DNA of 51,322 nucleotides from CAZGBT01 sp964524025 (GCA_964524025.1 CAZGBT010000007.1:1-51322); one strand, 5' to 3'. Shown: positions 23,640 to 32,727, numbered from the stretch's first letter. Made by a program: numbers and translations. The notes: generated by a model from the sequence alone, not told the origin.

Positions 23640-24824
23640 TTGCCCGTAATCGATTCACCAGGATTTCAAAGGCTTAGAGAAATTAAGCAACTCGGTTTAG
23701 TTTATCTAATATTTCCAGGTGCCTCTCATACACGTTTTGAGCATTCGATAGGGACTTCCCATAAAGTAAATGTCATGTTTCCGAAATACGGTAATAACTC
23801 GGATTTAAGCAGCGATGAGCTCGAAGCAATCCGCTTAACTGCTTTGCTTCACGATACATCACACGGTCCTTATTCTCATCAGCTTGAAGTATTGCAAGAA
23901 TCTTTGACCGGAAGGTCTCATGAGGATTTTTTATTTTCTTCTTTAAAGGAGGATTTTGAAGAGGCAATAGAAGAAGTTGGATTTTCATTTAATGATATAA
24001 TAAAAGTCTTCCAAGGTAAAACTTATGAAATAATAGGAGACATAATAGGAGCTGACAAGATTGATTATATAACAAGAGATCTTTATCATGCAGGATTTTC
24101 AGAACCTGATGTAAGGACTTTAATGAGCTATGTTATTTTTACTAAAAAAAGTGGTCTTTGTTTAGATGAAAAAGGATTAAATCTGCTTGCTGTATTCTTA
24201 CATCAATGGCATGTAGCTCATTTGGAAATTTATTGGAGAAAAGCTAGTTTAATCGTTCAGTCTATGCTAAGAAGATGTGTATGGGATGCTATTGAAAGAG
24301 GCTATTTAGAATTGGAGGAATTGAGAAAAATGCGGGATTACGAAGTTAACGTAAAAATTTTAGCAGCTGGAGGGAGATCTGCAGAATTATTCAGAAGAAT
24401 CTTGGAAAGAGAACTATACAAAACTTCTATAGTTTTAAAAATCGAGGGTTACGAAAAATTTGAAAGGATTGCTAACAAGCCAATAAAAGTTATACCAGTT
24501 CCAGAAGATGTGGCAAGGAGATTGCCACTTGAAAACAGAGATTTTGAGAAAATCCTTGAAATAGAAGAGAGTTTATCTAGAGATTTAGGAACAGATGTCA
24601 TACTTTCGACTACTCCACAACTAGAAAGGATGAAACCTAAAGATCCGAAGATATATTTCAGCGATACAGATGAAATTAAACACCTTTCTGAAATAGATCC
24701 TGGATTCTTAAAATATCAGCAAAAATTTCCAAAGCAAGCTTGGACCATTAGAGTAACAGTTCCACAAGCTTACAGGAAGAAAGTTTATGAAAAGTCTAAT
24801 GTAGTAAAAGATCATTTCCTTTAA
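23640..24824 (+). CDS. HD-domain phosphohydrolase, SAMHD1/COG1078-like
   Basis: At least 394 aa. The metal-binding set of SAMHD1-like dNTP hydrolases is present: FQRLREIKQLGLVYLIFPGASHTRFEHSIG (in two parts), LLHDTSHGPYSHQLE with the HD pair, and IIGADKIDYITRDLYHAG with the later Asp. These enzymes cleave dNTPs or other nucleotides. The given start is a TTG, the first standard start codon, but homologous sequence (IRIPIDGVVDVSKY) continues upstream in frame to 23541 without ATG/GTG/TTG, so the true N-terminus is longer or the upstream sequence has an error. Followed after 50 nt by a second HD protein. CGN arginine codons suggest accessory origin. Confidence 0.85.
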   Translation: MPVIDSPGFQRLREIKQLGLVYLIFPGASHTRFEHSIGTSHKVNVMFPKYGNNSDLSSDELEAIRLTALLHDTSHGPYSHQLEVLQESLTGRSHEDFLFSSLKEDFEEAIEEVGFSFNDIIKVFQGKTYEIIGDIIGADKIDYITRDLYHAGFSEPDVRTLMSYVIFTKKSGLCLDEKGLNLLAVFLHQWHVAHLEIYWRKASLIVQSMLRRCVWDAIERGYLELEELRKMRDYEVNVKILAAGGRSAELFRRILERELYKTSIVLKIEGYEKFERIANKPIKVIPVPEDVARRLPLENRDFEKILEIEESLSRDLGTDVILSTTPQLERMKPKDPKIYFSDTDEIKHLSEIDPGFLKYQQKFPKQAWTIRVTVPQAYRKKVYEKSNVVKDHFL

Positions 24825-24874
24825 GTACTTCTATATAGTAGTAAAAAATAAAAAGGAAAAAATAATTCTAAAAT

Positions 24875-26320
24875 GTGAATGTAACTCCAATCTTTTTGGG
24901 TGAATTTATTCCATACAGACCTTTGTTGATTAAACATTTCCCTTATATCTCTTCTTTCATTGTAAAACTAAGCCCTTTAGAGAAGAGGATAATAAATAAA
25001 ACACGACCGTTTAGAAGATTGTTTTATATTTCTCAATTAAGTTTTCTTCCCTATTCGCCGTACTTAAGGAAACTGCTAGCCAAAACAACTGGATTTCTCA
25101 GCCAGAGTGTTGAAAGTTTGGAAGGTTACAACAGAGGGTGGCATAGCATTTTAGTTCGTCAATTTTCTTATATAAGAGGTAGTATTTTAAACAAAAGGGG
25201 GCTCCTTGGTAGAGAAGAAGTAGAAGAGTTAAAAGTAGCCAGCCTTTTACATGACGTAGGTCACGGTCCATTTTCTCATGTATTTGAAAGTCCTGTAAAG
25301 GAATTGACAGGATTGGATCATGAGAAAGTTGGAAGGGATATTATACTGGAAGAATACCCTACTTTACTAAGAAGTTACGGTTTTGACGAAGAAAAAATAG
25401 CTAATATAGCTACTGAACACACGAGTTCGCTGCAAACAATTTTGCTACACGGTAAGGATTGTATAACGATAAAAGTCGCGGGTATCGATATACCAATTTT
25501 TGTACCTTTTGGTTCCGACATGGTTGCTTATCTTCATGAAGATCCTTATTTAACCGCTACATTAACACCTTGGTACTACAGAGAACAGGATGTGGCATCA
25601 TGTATAAACTTTAGTGATGAAAACGTGATAATCCCAGTAACACGTTCTTTTGATATATATGATCTAACGAATTCTTATGCTTTATTACAATCACAAGTTT
25701 ATAATGACCCATTTGCAGTTGTACTCAATAGACAATTCCAATCAGCTGTTTACGATTACTTACTAAATTCCCCTAACCCGGAAGCAGAAGCGAGACGCTT
25801 GTTTAAGCAAACTGACAGTCAAGTACTCAACGAACTTAGGAAGTACAAGAGAGTGAAATTCATTCTGGAAGGAGTTAATTACAGAATTATTAAATTAATT
25901 TACGCAGAAGAGGCGAGAGAAACAAGAGAAAGTGAAACTCAGTACGTAAGCGAATTAACCGGAATACGAGACCTGGAGCAGCTTTTGCCGAAGAGTCTTT
26001 ACATTCCAGCAAGGAAACTAAGAACTCTTAGGAAGAAAATCCTTAAATGTTCCATAGCAAAGGAAATAGAGGAAGAATTTAAAGGTATCCTAATAGCTGC
26101 CTCCCCGTTTCCCTCTCGTTCGGCTACAAAGAATACCTCCCTATATATCAGAATAGAAATAGAGAGCTCTGATATCTCCTTCACAGAGTTTTACAAAAGT
26201 TCTTTGGAACACCTTGGTAGGTACGTCTTTTTACCTAACGAGTATGTTCTTATAGCAGCAAATCCGTACTCTGACTGGAATGAGAAGTCTGCGGAAGAAA
26301 TATTAGAATCTATTATTTAA
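24875..26320 (+). CDS. Divergent HD-domain protein, partner-like paralogue of the preceding gene
   Basis: A 481-aa protein starting at GTG. The central LLHDVGHGPFSHVFESPVK and LDHEKVGRDII match the SAMHD1-type HD core, and GSDMVAYLHED sits where the distal Asp is expected. The N-terminal HTRFEHSLG motif, however, is replaced by YNRGWHSILVRQF, and an N-terminal extension of about 85 residues and a novel C-terminal region (residues 230-481) are added. The four metal ligands may still be present, but the allosteric/substrate part differs. Tandem with another HD protein, it may form a hetero-oligomer. CGN arginine codons occur repeatedly. Confidence 0.8.
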   Translation: MNVTPIFLGEFIPYRPLLIKHFPYISSFIVKLSPLEKRIINKTRPFRRLFYISQLSFLPYSPYLRKLLAKTTGFLSQSVESLEGYNRGWHSILVRQFSYIRGSILNKRGLLGREEVEELKVASLLHDVGHGPFSHVFESPVKELTGLDHEKVGRDIILEEYPTLLRSYGFDEEKIANIATEHTSSLQTILLHGKDCITIKVAGIDIPIFVPFGSDMVAYLHEDPYLTATLTPWYYREQDVASCINFSDENVIIPVTRSFDIYDLTNSYALLQSQVYNDPFAVVLNRQFQSAVYDYLLNSPNPEAEARRLFKQTDSQVLNELRKYKRVKFILEGVNYRIIKLIYAEEARETRESETQYVSELTGIRDLEQLLPKSLYIPARKLRTLRKKILKCSIAKEIEEEFKGILIAASPFPSRSATKNTSLYIRIEIESSDISFTEFYKSSLEHLGRYVFLPNEYVLIAANPYSDWNEKSAEEILESII

Positions 26321-26438
26321 CAAAATTTTTAATAATATACTAAATTAATAACGAAATTTCAGGCTTCTTTAATTACCTAGGTACTAGGACGAACTGATAA
26401 ACCTAACAACTTAACTAACAAAAATCTATTTAATTATT

Positions 26439-29400
26439 ATGGAATACATAAAGTGGTTTAGCGAAATAAAACCAGATATGCTAAACCTTGTTGGTGGTAA
26501 GGGTCTCCATCTTGGCGAGATTTTTCAGCTTGGTTTACCAGTTCCTGAAGGTTTTGTAATAACGACAAAAGCTTTTGAAGAGTTTTTAGAGAAAAACGGA
26601 ATTAAAGATGTCATCCAAAAAATGATTAAAGAATTAGACGTCGATAACACGCAAGAGCTGCTTAAATGCTCTAAAAAAATTAAGGAGCTAATTACAGAAG
26701 CAGAAATCCCTTATGAAATTGAAAAAGAGATAATAGATGCTTACAAGCAACTTTCTTATTCTCAACAAATCAAAAAGGAAGAAGCATTAGAGTTAATAGC
26801 TTTAGGGAGGGAGCTCGCTTTAGTAGCTGTAAGAAGTAGTGCTACAGCAGAAGATTTACCGAGTATTGGGGCAGATGAATACGTTTTAGTTAAAATAGGA
26901 GACGAGATAGTTTTCGATAAAATGGAGAAGATATGGGAGATGGCTAACGGAAAGAAAATTTACATACCATCTTTAAAAGATGGAAAGATTGAATGGTACG
27001 AAGTTTCAGAAATTTATAGACATAGAGTTGATGGCTACCTTGCTAAGATAAGAACGAGAAGCGGAAAAGAGCTTTTGGTCACACCAACTCATTCACTTTT
27101 AGTTCTAGACCCTAAAACTTTTCAATTAGTACCTAAAACGATTTTCGAAATAAGCAAAGAAAGTAGAATACCCGTTGTTTATAAGCTGCCATTAACAAGC
27201 AAAAAGAAGGAATATCTAGACGTTAAAAATCTTTTAAAAGGAGAAGAGATCGTAGAAGAAAACGGTAGAGTTAAGCTAAAAAAGAGAAAGAACCAGCAAC
27301 TCGGACTGCCTTCGAGAATAAAGTTAACAAAAAATTTTGCTTACTTTTTAGGAATTTTTGCAGCAGATGGAAGCGTTTATAGAAATTGTATAGATGTTTC
27401 TTGTAATTCGAAAGAAATAGCGAAGAGGGTTAGAAGGTTTTTGAGAGAGGTTGGTTTAAGAGACATTTCTAAGAACAATAAAAATGTAAGAGTTTTCAAT
27501 GCGGTTTTAGCAAAAGTTTTAATTAAATTGTTCGGGAAGCCAAAAAAAGTCAAAGGAAAAGGGAGGTATGCAAGGGTTAAGAGGATTCCTAGCATAGTCT
27601 TTAATTTTCCAAAAGAACTTATAGCAGAATTTTTAAGGGGAATTTTTGATGGAGATGGTTATATATCAGAAAACGGTATTTCCTACATTTCTGTTTCAAA
27701 AGATTTGGCAGCAGGAGTTGTAGTCTTATTAGAATTTTTTGGTATAAGGTCGACTTTAATTGAGAAGAATGGAGCTTATATCATTAGAATTTTAGCAAAG
27801 GACGTTTCGAAATTCAAAAAAGAAATTGGAGTCACAGAAAAAAGAAAGCTGAAAAGAATTGAAGAGTTCGAAAAGAGGTATGAAAAGAGTAGGAAGTTTG
27901 ATTTTGTAGATAATTTCCCAGAAAGTGAATTCATATCGCGAATAATAGAAGAAACGCTAAGAAAAAGGCTTAGAACTAAGAAGAGAGTCTACGTTTGTCC
28001 TTATTGTGGAGGAGAGATGATAAAAAATGGAAAGTCATCCAGCGGAAAGCAAAGGTATTATTGTAAATGCTGTAAGAAAAGCATTTCAAAAGCCCCTACA
28101 ACCAAAGTAGTAGAAAAGGTAGATTATAGAGACGCGTTAGGAAGATTTTATAAAGGATTTATACCTTGGAATAAAGGTTTATGGAAGCCTAGAAAGATTG
28201 GAAGAGAAAAATTAAGACGAATTGCTTATTCTTTGAACGTACCAAAGCTAAAGGAAATAGTCGATTCGGATGTAATGTGGGAAAAAATAGAAAAAGTTGA
28301 GAGAGTTAGGTATAAGGGTTATGTATATGATTTTGTGGTTCCTGAAACTCAAAACTTTATGGCAGGGATAGGTGGTATAATAACTCATAACACAGCTTCA
28401 TTTGCTGGGCAGCAGGCAACATTTCTTAACGTAAAGGGGGTTTTCAACGTTTTAGAAGCCGTCAAAAAATGCTGGGCAAGCCTTTATGAACCAAGAGCTA
28501 TTTTTTACAGAGCTAAGAACAAAGTCGAAAGGGCTAGCATAGCTGTTGTTGTTCAAAGAATGGTCAACTCAGAAAAGAGTTTTGTAATGTTTACAAGGGA
28601 TCCTGTAACCGGTGAAGATCACATTATAATAGAAGCTACTTGGGGTTTAGGTGAAGAATTAGTTGGTGGAGCTATAGAACCAGACGAATATATCGTTTCA
28701 AAAGATGGTAAAATACTTTCTGTAAGAATTGGTAGGAAAGAGAAGATGAGAGTAAGGGATTGGGCTACTGATAAAACTGTTGAAATACCAGTTCCTAAAG
28801 AAAAGGTAAAAGCTCAAGTTTTAACTGAAGAAGAAATAATTAAAATAGCTCAATATGGTTTGCAGCTAGAAAAGTTTTATGGAAAACCGCAAGATATAGA
28901 AGGTGCTATAGAAAAAGGTAAGGTCTATATAGTTCAAACAAGGCCTATAACAGCAATAGGTAAGAAAGAGAAAATCGAAACAGAAGCAAAACCAATCTTA
29001 AAAGGTTTAGGAGCCTCTCCAGGAATTGCTGTAGGAAAGGTTAAAATAGTTCATGGTTTACAAGATATAACAAAAGTTGAGAAAGGTGATATTTTAGTTA
29101 CTATCATGACTTCTCCAGATCTTGTACCTACGATGAGTAAATGCACTGCTATAATAACGGATGAAGGTGGTAGAACATGTTTTTCAGGAAATACACTTCT
29201 TCTCACATCAAGAGGGTTTATGAGGATGGAAGAAGTTTATAAGAGGGTAAAAAGAGGTGAAAAGATTTATATTGTTTCTTATGATTCTTCTTCTAAAAAA
29301 TTGGTTTGGAAGAGGGTATGGAACGCTTTTAAGAGAAAAGCTAAATTAGCTAAAGTTGAGATATCCCCAGGCAATTTTGTTGAGGTAACATTAGACCATA

Positions 29401-31247
29401 AGTTTTTTGTAAGAAAGGGTAGAAGATTCTATAAAAAGGAAATTGGAAGAATTATAAAGAGAGGAGAAAAGATAGTTGTACCTTACAACTTCCCTCAAGC
29501 ACCTTTCCAGCTTAATTCTAAGCATCTTTCTTATTTGCTCGGTTTAGTTATCTCAAATTCTTATTGGAGAGACAAAATAAGCCTTTACGAAGCTTTTACG
29601 TTCAAGTTAAGGCAGAGAATGGAAGGAGCCGCAGCTGTTAGCTTAGTTTCTATGAGCGCTCCTCTTTCGCTTTTCTTAGAAAGAGTTTACTCCAATTTGG
29701 ATGTTTTCATAGGCATGCTTAACGAGGACAGCTTAATAAGCTTTCTGGCAGGTCTTTTTGATGGTAATGGATATCTGAAGAGAAATTCCATTTACATAAA
29801 ACTTCAAACAGAAAAGGCTGTAAGAGCTGCTGTAGTCGCATGTTTGAAGTTAGGAATTTTACCTTCTGTTTATAAGAGGAAGAGTTGGAGATTGAAGATC
29901 TCCAGAAGAATAAATGAAATAACCGAAAAAAGTTTTAGATTCAAAAAGTTTTTGAGGAAGTTCGCCAATTTAGAGTTCAATAAATTTGGAATCAAGCTGG
30001 AGTACTGCGGATTTAGGAATAAAGAAATAGCATACGAGCTTGTTAAGCCTAAAAAGGTTGGAAAAGCAAAAAAAGATTTTGTCTTTAATCTGGAAGTAAA
30101 TGCAAAAAGTGAAATTGATCATAACTATGTTGTGTTTACAAACTTATTTACGCCACTTCTTGTTTCTAACTGCCATGCTGCGATAGTGAGCAGAGAACTT
30201 GGAATACCTTGCGTTGTTGGAACTAAAGAGGCGACAAAATTACTTAAAGACGGTCAGGTAATTACAGTAGATGCCTATAACGGTTTAGTTTATGAAGGCG
30301 ACGTTACAGCTTTGATTAAGGAAGAAAAAGAGGTTGAGAAAATTATAAAAGAATTGCCAGAAACCGTTACGCAAGTTAAAGTTAATTTGGCATTTCCTAT
30401 AAGATTGGAAGAAATTTCCAAAAAAGCAGACGGGGTTGGCTTGTTAAGAATAGAGCATATGATAATTAAGTTCGGATGGCATCCAGCGAAATTGATAAAA
30501 GAGGGAAGAAAAGAGGATTATATAAACTTGTTGGTAGAGGGAATAGAGCCTATAGCAAAAGCTTTTTACCCAAAACCAGTTTGGGTAAGGACTTTAGACG
30601 CAAGAACTGATGAATTTAGAAAATTAATTGGAGGAGAAGAGGAGCCAAGAGAAGCCAATCCTATGCTTGGTTGGCACGGCATAAGAAGGAGTTTAGATGA
30701 GCCTGAATTGTTAAGAGCAGAATTCGAAGCCATAAAGAGGTTGCATGAAAGAGGTTTAGATAACGTGCATGTAATGCTTCCTTTTGTTTATGATGTTAGC
30801 GAATTAAAAAAGGCGAAAGAAATAGCTAAGGAAGTTGGTTTGCCAGAAAAAGTTAAGATAGGGATTATGGTTGAAGTTCCTTCTGCAGCTTTAACTATAG
30901 AGGAATTTTGTAAAGAAGGTGTCGATTTTATATCTTTTGGAACTAACGATTTAACTCAACTAACTCTTGGAATGGATAGGAATAACGAAAGGTTGATAGA
31001 GAAATTTGATGAAAGGCACGAAGCCGTTAAAAAATTGATAAAGTATGTAATAGACGTTTGCAAGAAATATGGAGTTGAAACTTCTATATGCGGAGAAGCT
31101 CCAAGCAATTATCCAGAATTTGTTGAATTTTTAGTTAAGTGTGGAATTACGAGCATTTCTGTTAACATAGATGCTATAGATAGGGTAAGAAGGAAAATTG
31201 CAGAAGTTGAAAGGAAAATCTTAAAAGAAATATTACATAAAGCTTAA
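26439..31247 (+). CDS. ppsA: Phosphoenolpyruvate synthase precursor with two inteins
   Basis: The 1602-aa precursor contains a 761-aa enzyme interrupted by two inteins (codons 142-651 and 914-1244). The mature enzyme makes PEP from pyruvate and ATP, the entry to gluconeogenesis. Extein parts: an ATP-grasp domain (LNLVGGKGLHLGEIFQLG, AVRSSATAEDLP joined to TASFAGQQATFLN), the swivelling phospho-His domain (ITDEGGRT joined to CHAAIVSRELGIPCVVGT) and the C-terminal PEP-binding barrel (RTLDARTDEFRKL, GTNDLTQLTLGMDRN and catalytic Cys in SICGEAPSNYPEF). Both inteins sit in active-site motifs. The gene stands alone; the apmG-eno operon at 10.6 kb supplies neighbouring pathway steps. Confidence 0.96.
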   Translation: MEYIKWFSEIKPDMLNLVGGKGLHLGEIFQLGLPVPEGFVITTKAFEEFLEKNGIKDVIQKMIKELDVDNTQELLKCSKKIKELITEAEIPYEIEKEIIDAYKQLSYSQQIKKEEALELIALGRELALVAVRSSATAEDLPSIGADEYVLVKIGDEIVFDKMEKIWEMANGKKIYIPSLKDGKIEWYEVSEIYRHRVDGYLAKIRTRSGKELLVTPTHSLLVLDPKTFQLVPKTIFEISKESRIPVVYKLPLTSKKKEYLDVKNLLKGEEIVEENGRVKLKKRKNQQLGLPSRIKLTKNFAYFLGIFAADGSVYRNCIDVSCNSKEIAKRVRRFLREVGLRDISKNNKNVRVFNAVLAKVLIKLFGKPKKVKGKGRYARVKRIPSIVFNFPKELIAEFLRGIFDGDGYISENGISYISVSKDLAAGVVVLLEFFGIRSTLIEKNGAYIIRILAKDVSKFKKEIGVTEKRKLKRIEEFEKRYEKSRKFDFVDNFPESEFISRIIEETLRKRLRTKKRVYVCPYCGGEMIKNGKSSSGKQRYYCKCCKKSISKAPTTKVVEKVDYRDALGRFYKGFIPWNKGLWKPRKIGREKLRRIAYSLNVPKLKEIVDSDVMWEKIEKVERVRYKGYVYDFVVPETQNFMAGIGGIITHNTASFAGQQATFLNVKGVFNVLEAVKKCWASLYEPRAIFYRAKNKVERASIAVVVQRMVNSEKSFVMFTRDPVTGEDHIIIEATWGLGEELVGGAIEPDEYIVSKDGKILSVRIGRKEKMRVRDWATDKTVEIPVPKEKVKAQVLTEEEIIKIAQYGLQLEKFYGKPQDIEGAIEKGKVYIVQTRPITAIGKKEKIETEAKPILKGLGASPGIAVGKVKIVHGLQDITKVEKGDILVTIMTSPDLVPTMSKCTAIITDEGGRTCFSGNTLLLTSRGFMRMEEVYKRVKRGEKIYIVSYDSSSKKLVWKRVWNAFKRKAKLAKVEISPGNFVEVTLDHKFFVRKGRRFYKKEIGRIIKRGEKIVVPYNFPQAPFQLNSKHLSYLLGLVISNSYWRDKISLYEAFTFKLRQRMEGAAAVSLVSMSAPLSLFLERVYSNLDVFIGMLNEDSLISFLAGLFDGNGYLKRNSIYIKLQTEKAVRAAVVACLKLGILPSVYKRKSWRLKISRRINEITEKSFRFKKFLRKFANLEFNKFGIKLEYCGFRNKEIAYELVKPKKVGKAKKDFVFNLEVNAKSEIDHNYVVFTNLFTPLLVSNCHAAIVSRELGIPCVVGTKEATKLLKDGQVITVDAYNGLVYEGDVTALIKEEKEVEKIIKELPETVTQVKVNLAFPIRLEEISKKADGVGLLRIEHMIIKFGWHPAKLIKEGRKEDYINLLVEGIEPIAKAFYPKPVWVRTLDARTDEFRKLIGGEEEPREANPMLGWHGIRRSLDEPELLRAEFEAIKRLHERGLDNVHVMLPFVYDVSELKKAKEIAKEVGLPEKVKIGIMVEVPSAALTIEEFCKEGVDFISFGTNDLTQLTLGMDRNNERLIEKFDERHEAVKKLIKYVIDVCKKYGVETSICGEAPSNYPEFVEFLVKCGITSISVNIDAIDRVRRKIAEVERKILKEILHKA
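26862..28391 (+). mobile_element. Intein 1 in PEP synthase (510 aa), LAGLIDADG endonuclease with zinc ribbon
   Basis: Insertion is in the ATP-binding motif, between AEDLP and TASFAGQQ. First residue Ser (SIGADEYVLVKIGDEIVF), block B TPTHSLLVLD, block F YKGYVYDFVVPETQNFMAG and C-terminal GIITHN followed by Thr+1: a Ser1/Thr+1 splicing set. The endonuclease has two LAGLIDADG helices, FLGIFAADGSVY and FLRGIFDGDGYI, each with its catalytic Asp, so it may be active. After them comes a zinc ribbon (CPYCGG, KQRYYCKCC) like those of IS1/InsA-type transposases, then GFIPWNKGLW, a motif seen in modular DNA-binding parts of homing enzymes. These additions explain the large size. Confidence 0.9.
29178..30170 (+). 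mobile_element. Intein 2 in PEP synthase (331 aa), degenerate endonuclease
   Basis: Inserted directly before the Cys-His of the phospho-histidine motif (GGRT / CHAAIVSREL), a site known to carry inteins in other archaeal PEP synthases. First residue Cys (CFSGNTLLLTSRG), block B VTLDHKFFV, block F SEIDHNYVVFTN and end LLVSN followed by Cys+1. The penultimate residue is Ser instead of His. The two LAGLIDADG-like helices are LLGLVISNSYW and FLAGLFDGNGYL: neither has the catalytic Asp, so the homing endonuclease is probably dead while splicing must be retained for an active enzyme. Confidence 0.9.
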
Positions 31248-31260
31248 TTTTCCAGCTAGG

Positions 31261-31371
31261 CTAATCTATATTTTTGCCTCTTTTGAAATCTATTTGAATT
31301 CCTAATTTTGATAAGGCTCCTATTCCAATAATTGGTGGCTCAGACCAGGCGTATCCATCTCTTCTACCTCT
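31261..31371 (-). pseudogene. Remnant of a retropepsin-like protein, C-terminal end
   Basis: A minus-strand frame of 36 codons without start reads GYAWSEPPIIGIGALSKLG then IQIDFKRGKNID and stop. The PPIIGIGALSKLGIQID pattern resembles the C-terminal end of archaeal clan-AA aspartic protease (retropepsin-like) proteins. The frame is closed by TAA just upstream, and no DTGA active-site motif was found, so it is a fragment if the resemblance is real. Low confidence. Confidence 0.3.
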
Positions 31372-31550
31372 TTAAAAGTTTGGTTAATTTTCTTTATGAC
31401 TTTAGGAAACAACTACATAATTTATAAAAGGGGTACACTTCCCCCCATAGATTTTAGATAATTTCTTCATTTTCATTTACTTCTCTACACCATCAACTTA
31501 TTCTTCATTTCACCTAAAGTTTTATCCAATATTTTTCACAATTTTCGGCC

Positions 31551-31979
31551 TTAAAATATAAGATAAATCTGACCGCACCATTCTTTCCTTTTACCTAGAC
31601 TTTTGCTTATTTCTCCTTCAACCTTATGACAGAATACTTTTGGTTTGTTTAAACTTTTGTCAAAATACGCAAGTGTGTGAAAGAAAGTGACAATACCTAT
31701 CTTTTCCCTCTAAAAGTTTGAGAATCCCCACTTTACTAATTGATAGCCTTTAGGTAAATTGCAATTTCTTTGAATGAATTGCTTCTTGCTTTCTTAACTT
31801 TTTGTTTAGTTAATTAGGTTATTCCATTTTTTTGCATATTCTTTTAACAGAGAGAAATTTTCCGCGATTGGTATTAGAAAGTAAACGGCTTTTTCATCTT
31901 TTTTTGGGTTTATACTTTTACTATATTTAAAAAATCCATTCTTAAACAAAAACTTTCAACATGCCCGACATTTTCCGGG
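31551..31979 (-). pseudogene. Decayed coding sequence in the 31.2-32.0 kb gap
   Basis: In one minus-strand frame the sequence reads like protein but has four internal stops. Recognisable stretches are KAVYFLIPIAENFSLLKEY, KGYQLVKWGFSNF, IGIVTFFHTLAYFDKS and KVEGEISKSLGKRKEW, with open runs of about 49 and 52 codons. No family is recognised. The consistent frame across 430 nt suggests an old gene remnant. Between it and the flanking features nothing else is visible: the remaining sequence to 32007 is AT-rich without a supported gene. Confidence 0.35.
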
Positions 31980-32007
31980 AATTTAAAATTTGCCTTTAAC
32001 TTCTAAT

Positions 32008-32697
32008 ATGAAAGTTCCCGGGGAATTTTTAGCATATCTTTTCCTAAGGAGTTTAAAAAGTTTTCTCTATAGAATGTATGGCGAAAGAACTCTTACTATC
32101 AGAGGAAAATTGCCTGACTCAAAAATATTACTAGCTAATGAAATAGCAGATCTCGGTTGTGGATTAAGTAGGTATTCTTTTGAGCTAGCGGCTTTGTCGA
32201 GACGAGAAGGATTTGAAGGAAAGCTTTACCTTATTGATTTAAGCTCCGAAATCTTAAATTTTCATAAAGCGTTAGTAGAGGGAAAAGATATTTCGGCCAA
32301 TGGATTTGAAGAATGGAAGAATTGGATTCTTAATGGTATAAGGAAATATGGCGTTTCTTTGGACGAACTGGAAGTAGAAGTAATTCAGGCAGATATATTT
32401 AAAGACAATCTACCCAAAGCAGAGCTAGGAATATGCAGCTACGTGCTAAATTATTATCCAGCTGAATTTGTGGTTTCTGCATTATCAGAGCTTACGGAAC
32501 TTTATGATAGGTTTCTTGCTATAAAACTTCAAGACGAAAATAAGATTAATTGGAGAAACTTCCCCCGAAAAAGAGTTTGGGTGTGTGGAAAAGAAAGAAT
32601 AGATCTAACCAAAACTTTGAAAAGCGATGTATCTATATTTCTTGCGTTGGGAGAAGATTTGAGATGGTATAATTTAAATCTTTATATCGCCTCTTAG
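32008..32697 (+). CDS. Class I SAM-dependent methyltransferase-like protein
   Basis: A 229-aa protein with motif I IADLGCGLSRYSFEL, an acidic end of strand 2 in KLYLIDLSSEIL, the pair VEVIQADIF, and ICSYVLNYYPAEFV at motif IV. This is the Rossmann-like fold of class I methyltransferases; the substrate is unknown. The ATG at 32008 is chosen over a TTG at 31990. The 5' region follows a long non-coding stretch. It is convergent with the YkgJ-type gene. Confidence 0.7.
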   Translation: MKVPGEFLAYLFLRSLKSFLYRMYGERTLTIRGKLPDSKILLANEIADLGCGLSRYSFELAALSRREGFEGKLYLIDLSSEILNFHKALVEGKDISANGFEEWKNWILNGIRKYGVSLDELEVEVIQADIFKDNLPKAELGICSYVLNYYPAEFVVSALSELTELYDRFLAIKLQDENKINWRNFPRKRVWVCGKERIDLTKTLKSDVSIFLALGEDLRWYNLNLYIAS

Positions 32698-32727
32698 ATG
32701 AAGAAATACTTCTTTTCCTATCCAATT

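Noticed and set aside
31921..31990. Possible CxxC motif (PGKCRAC) at the upstream end of the decayed frame
   Set aside because: A stop follows directly and the motif is too short to assign a family.
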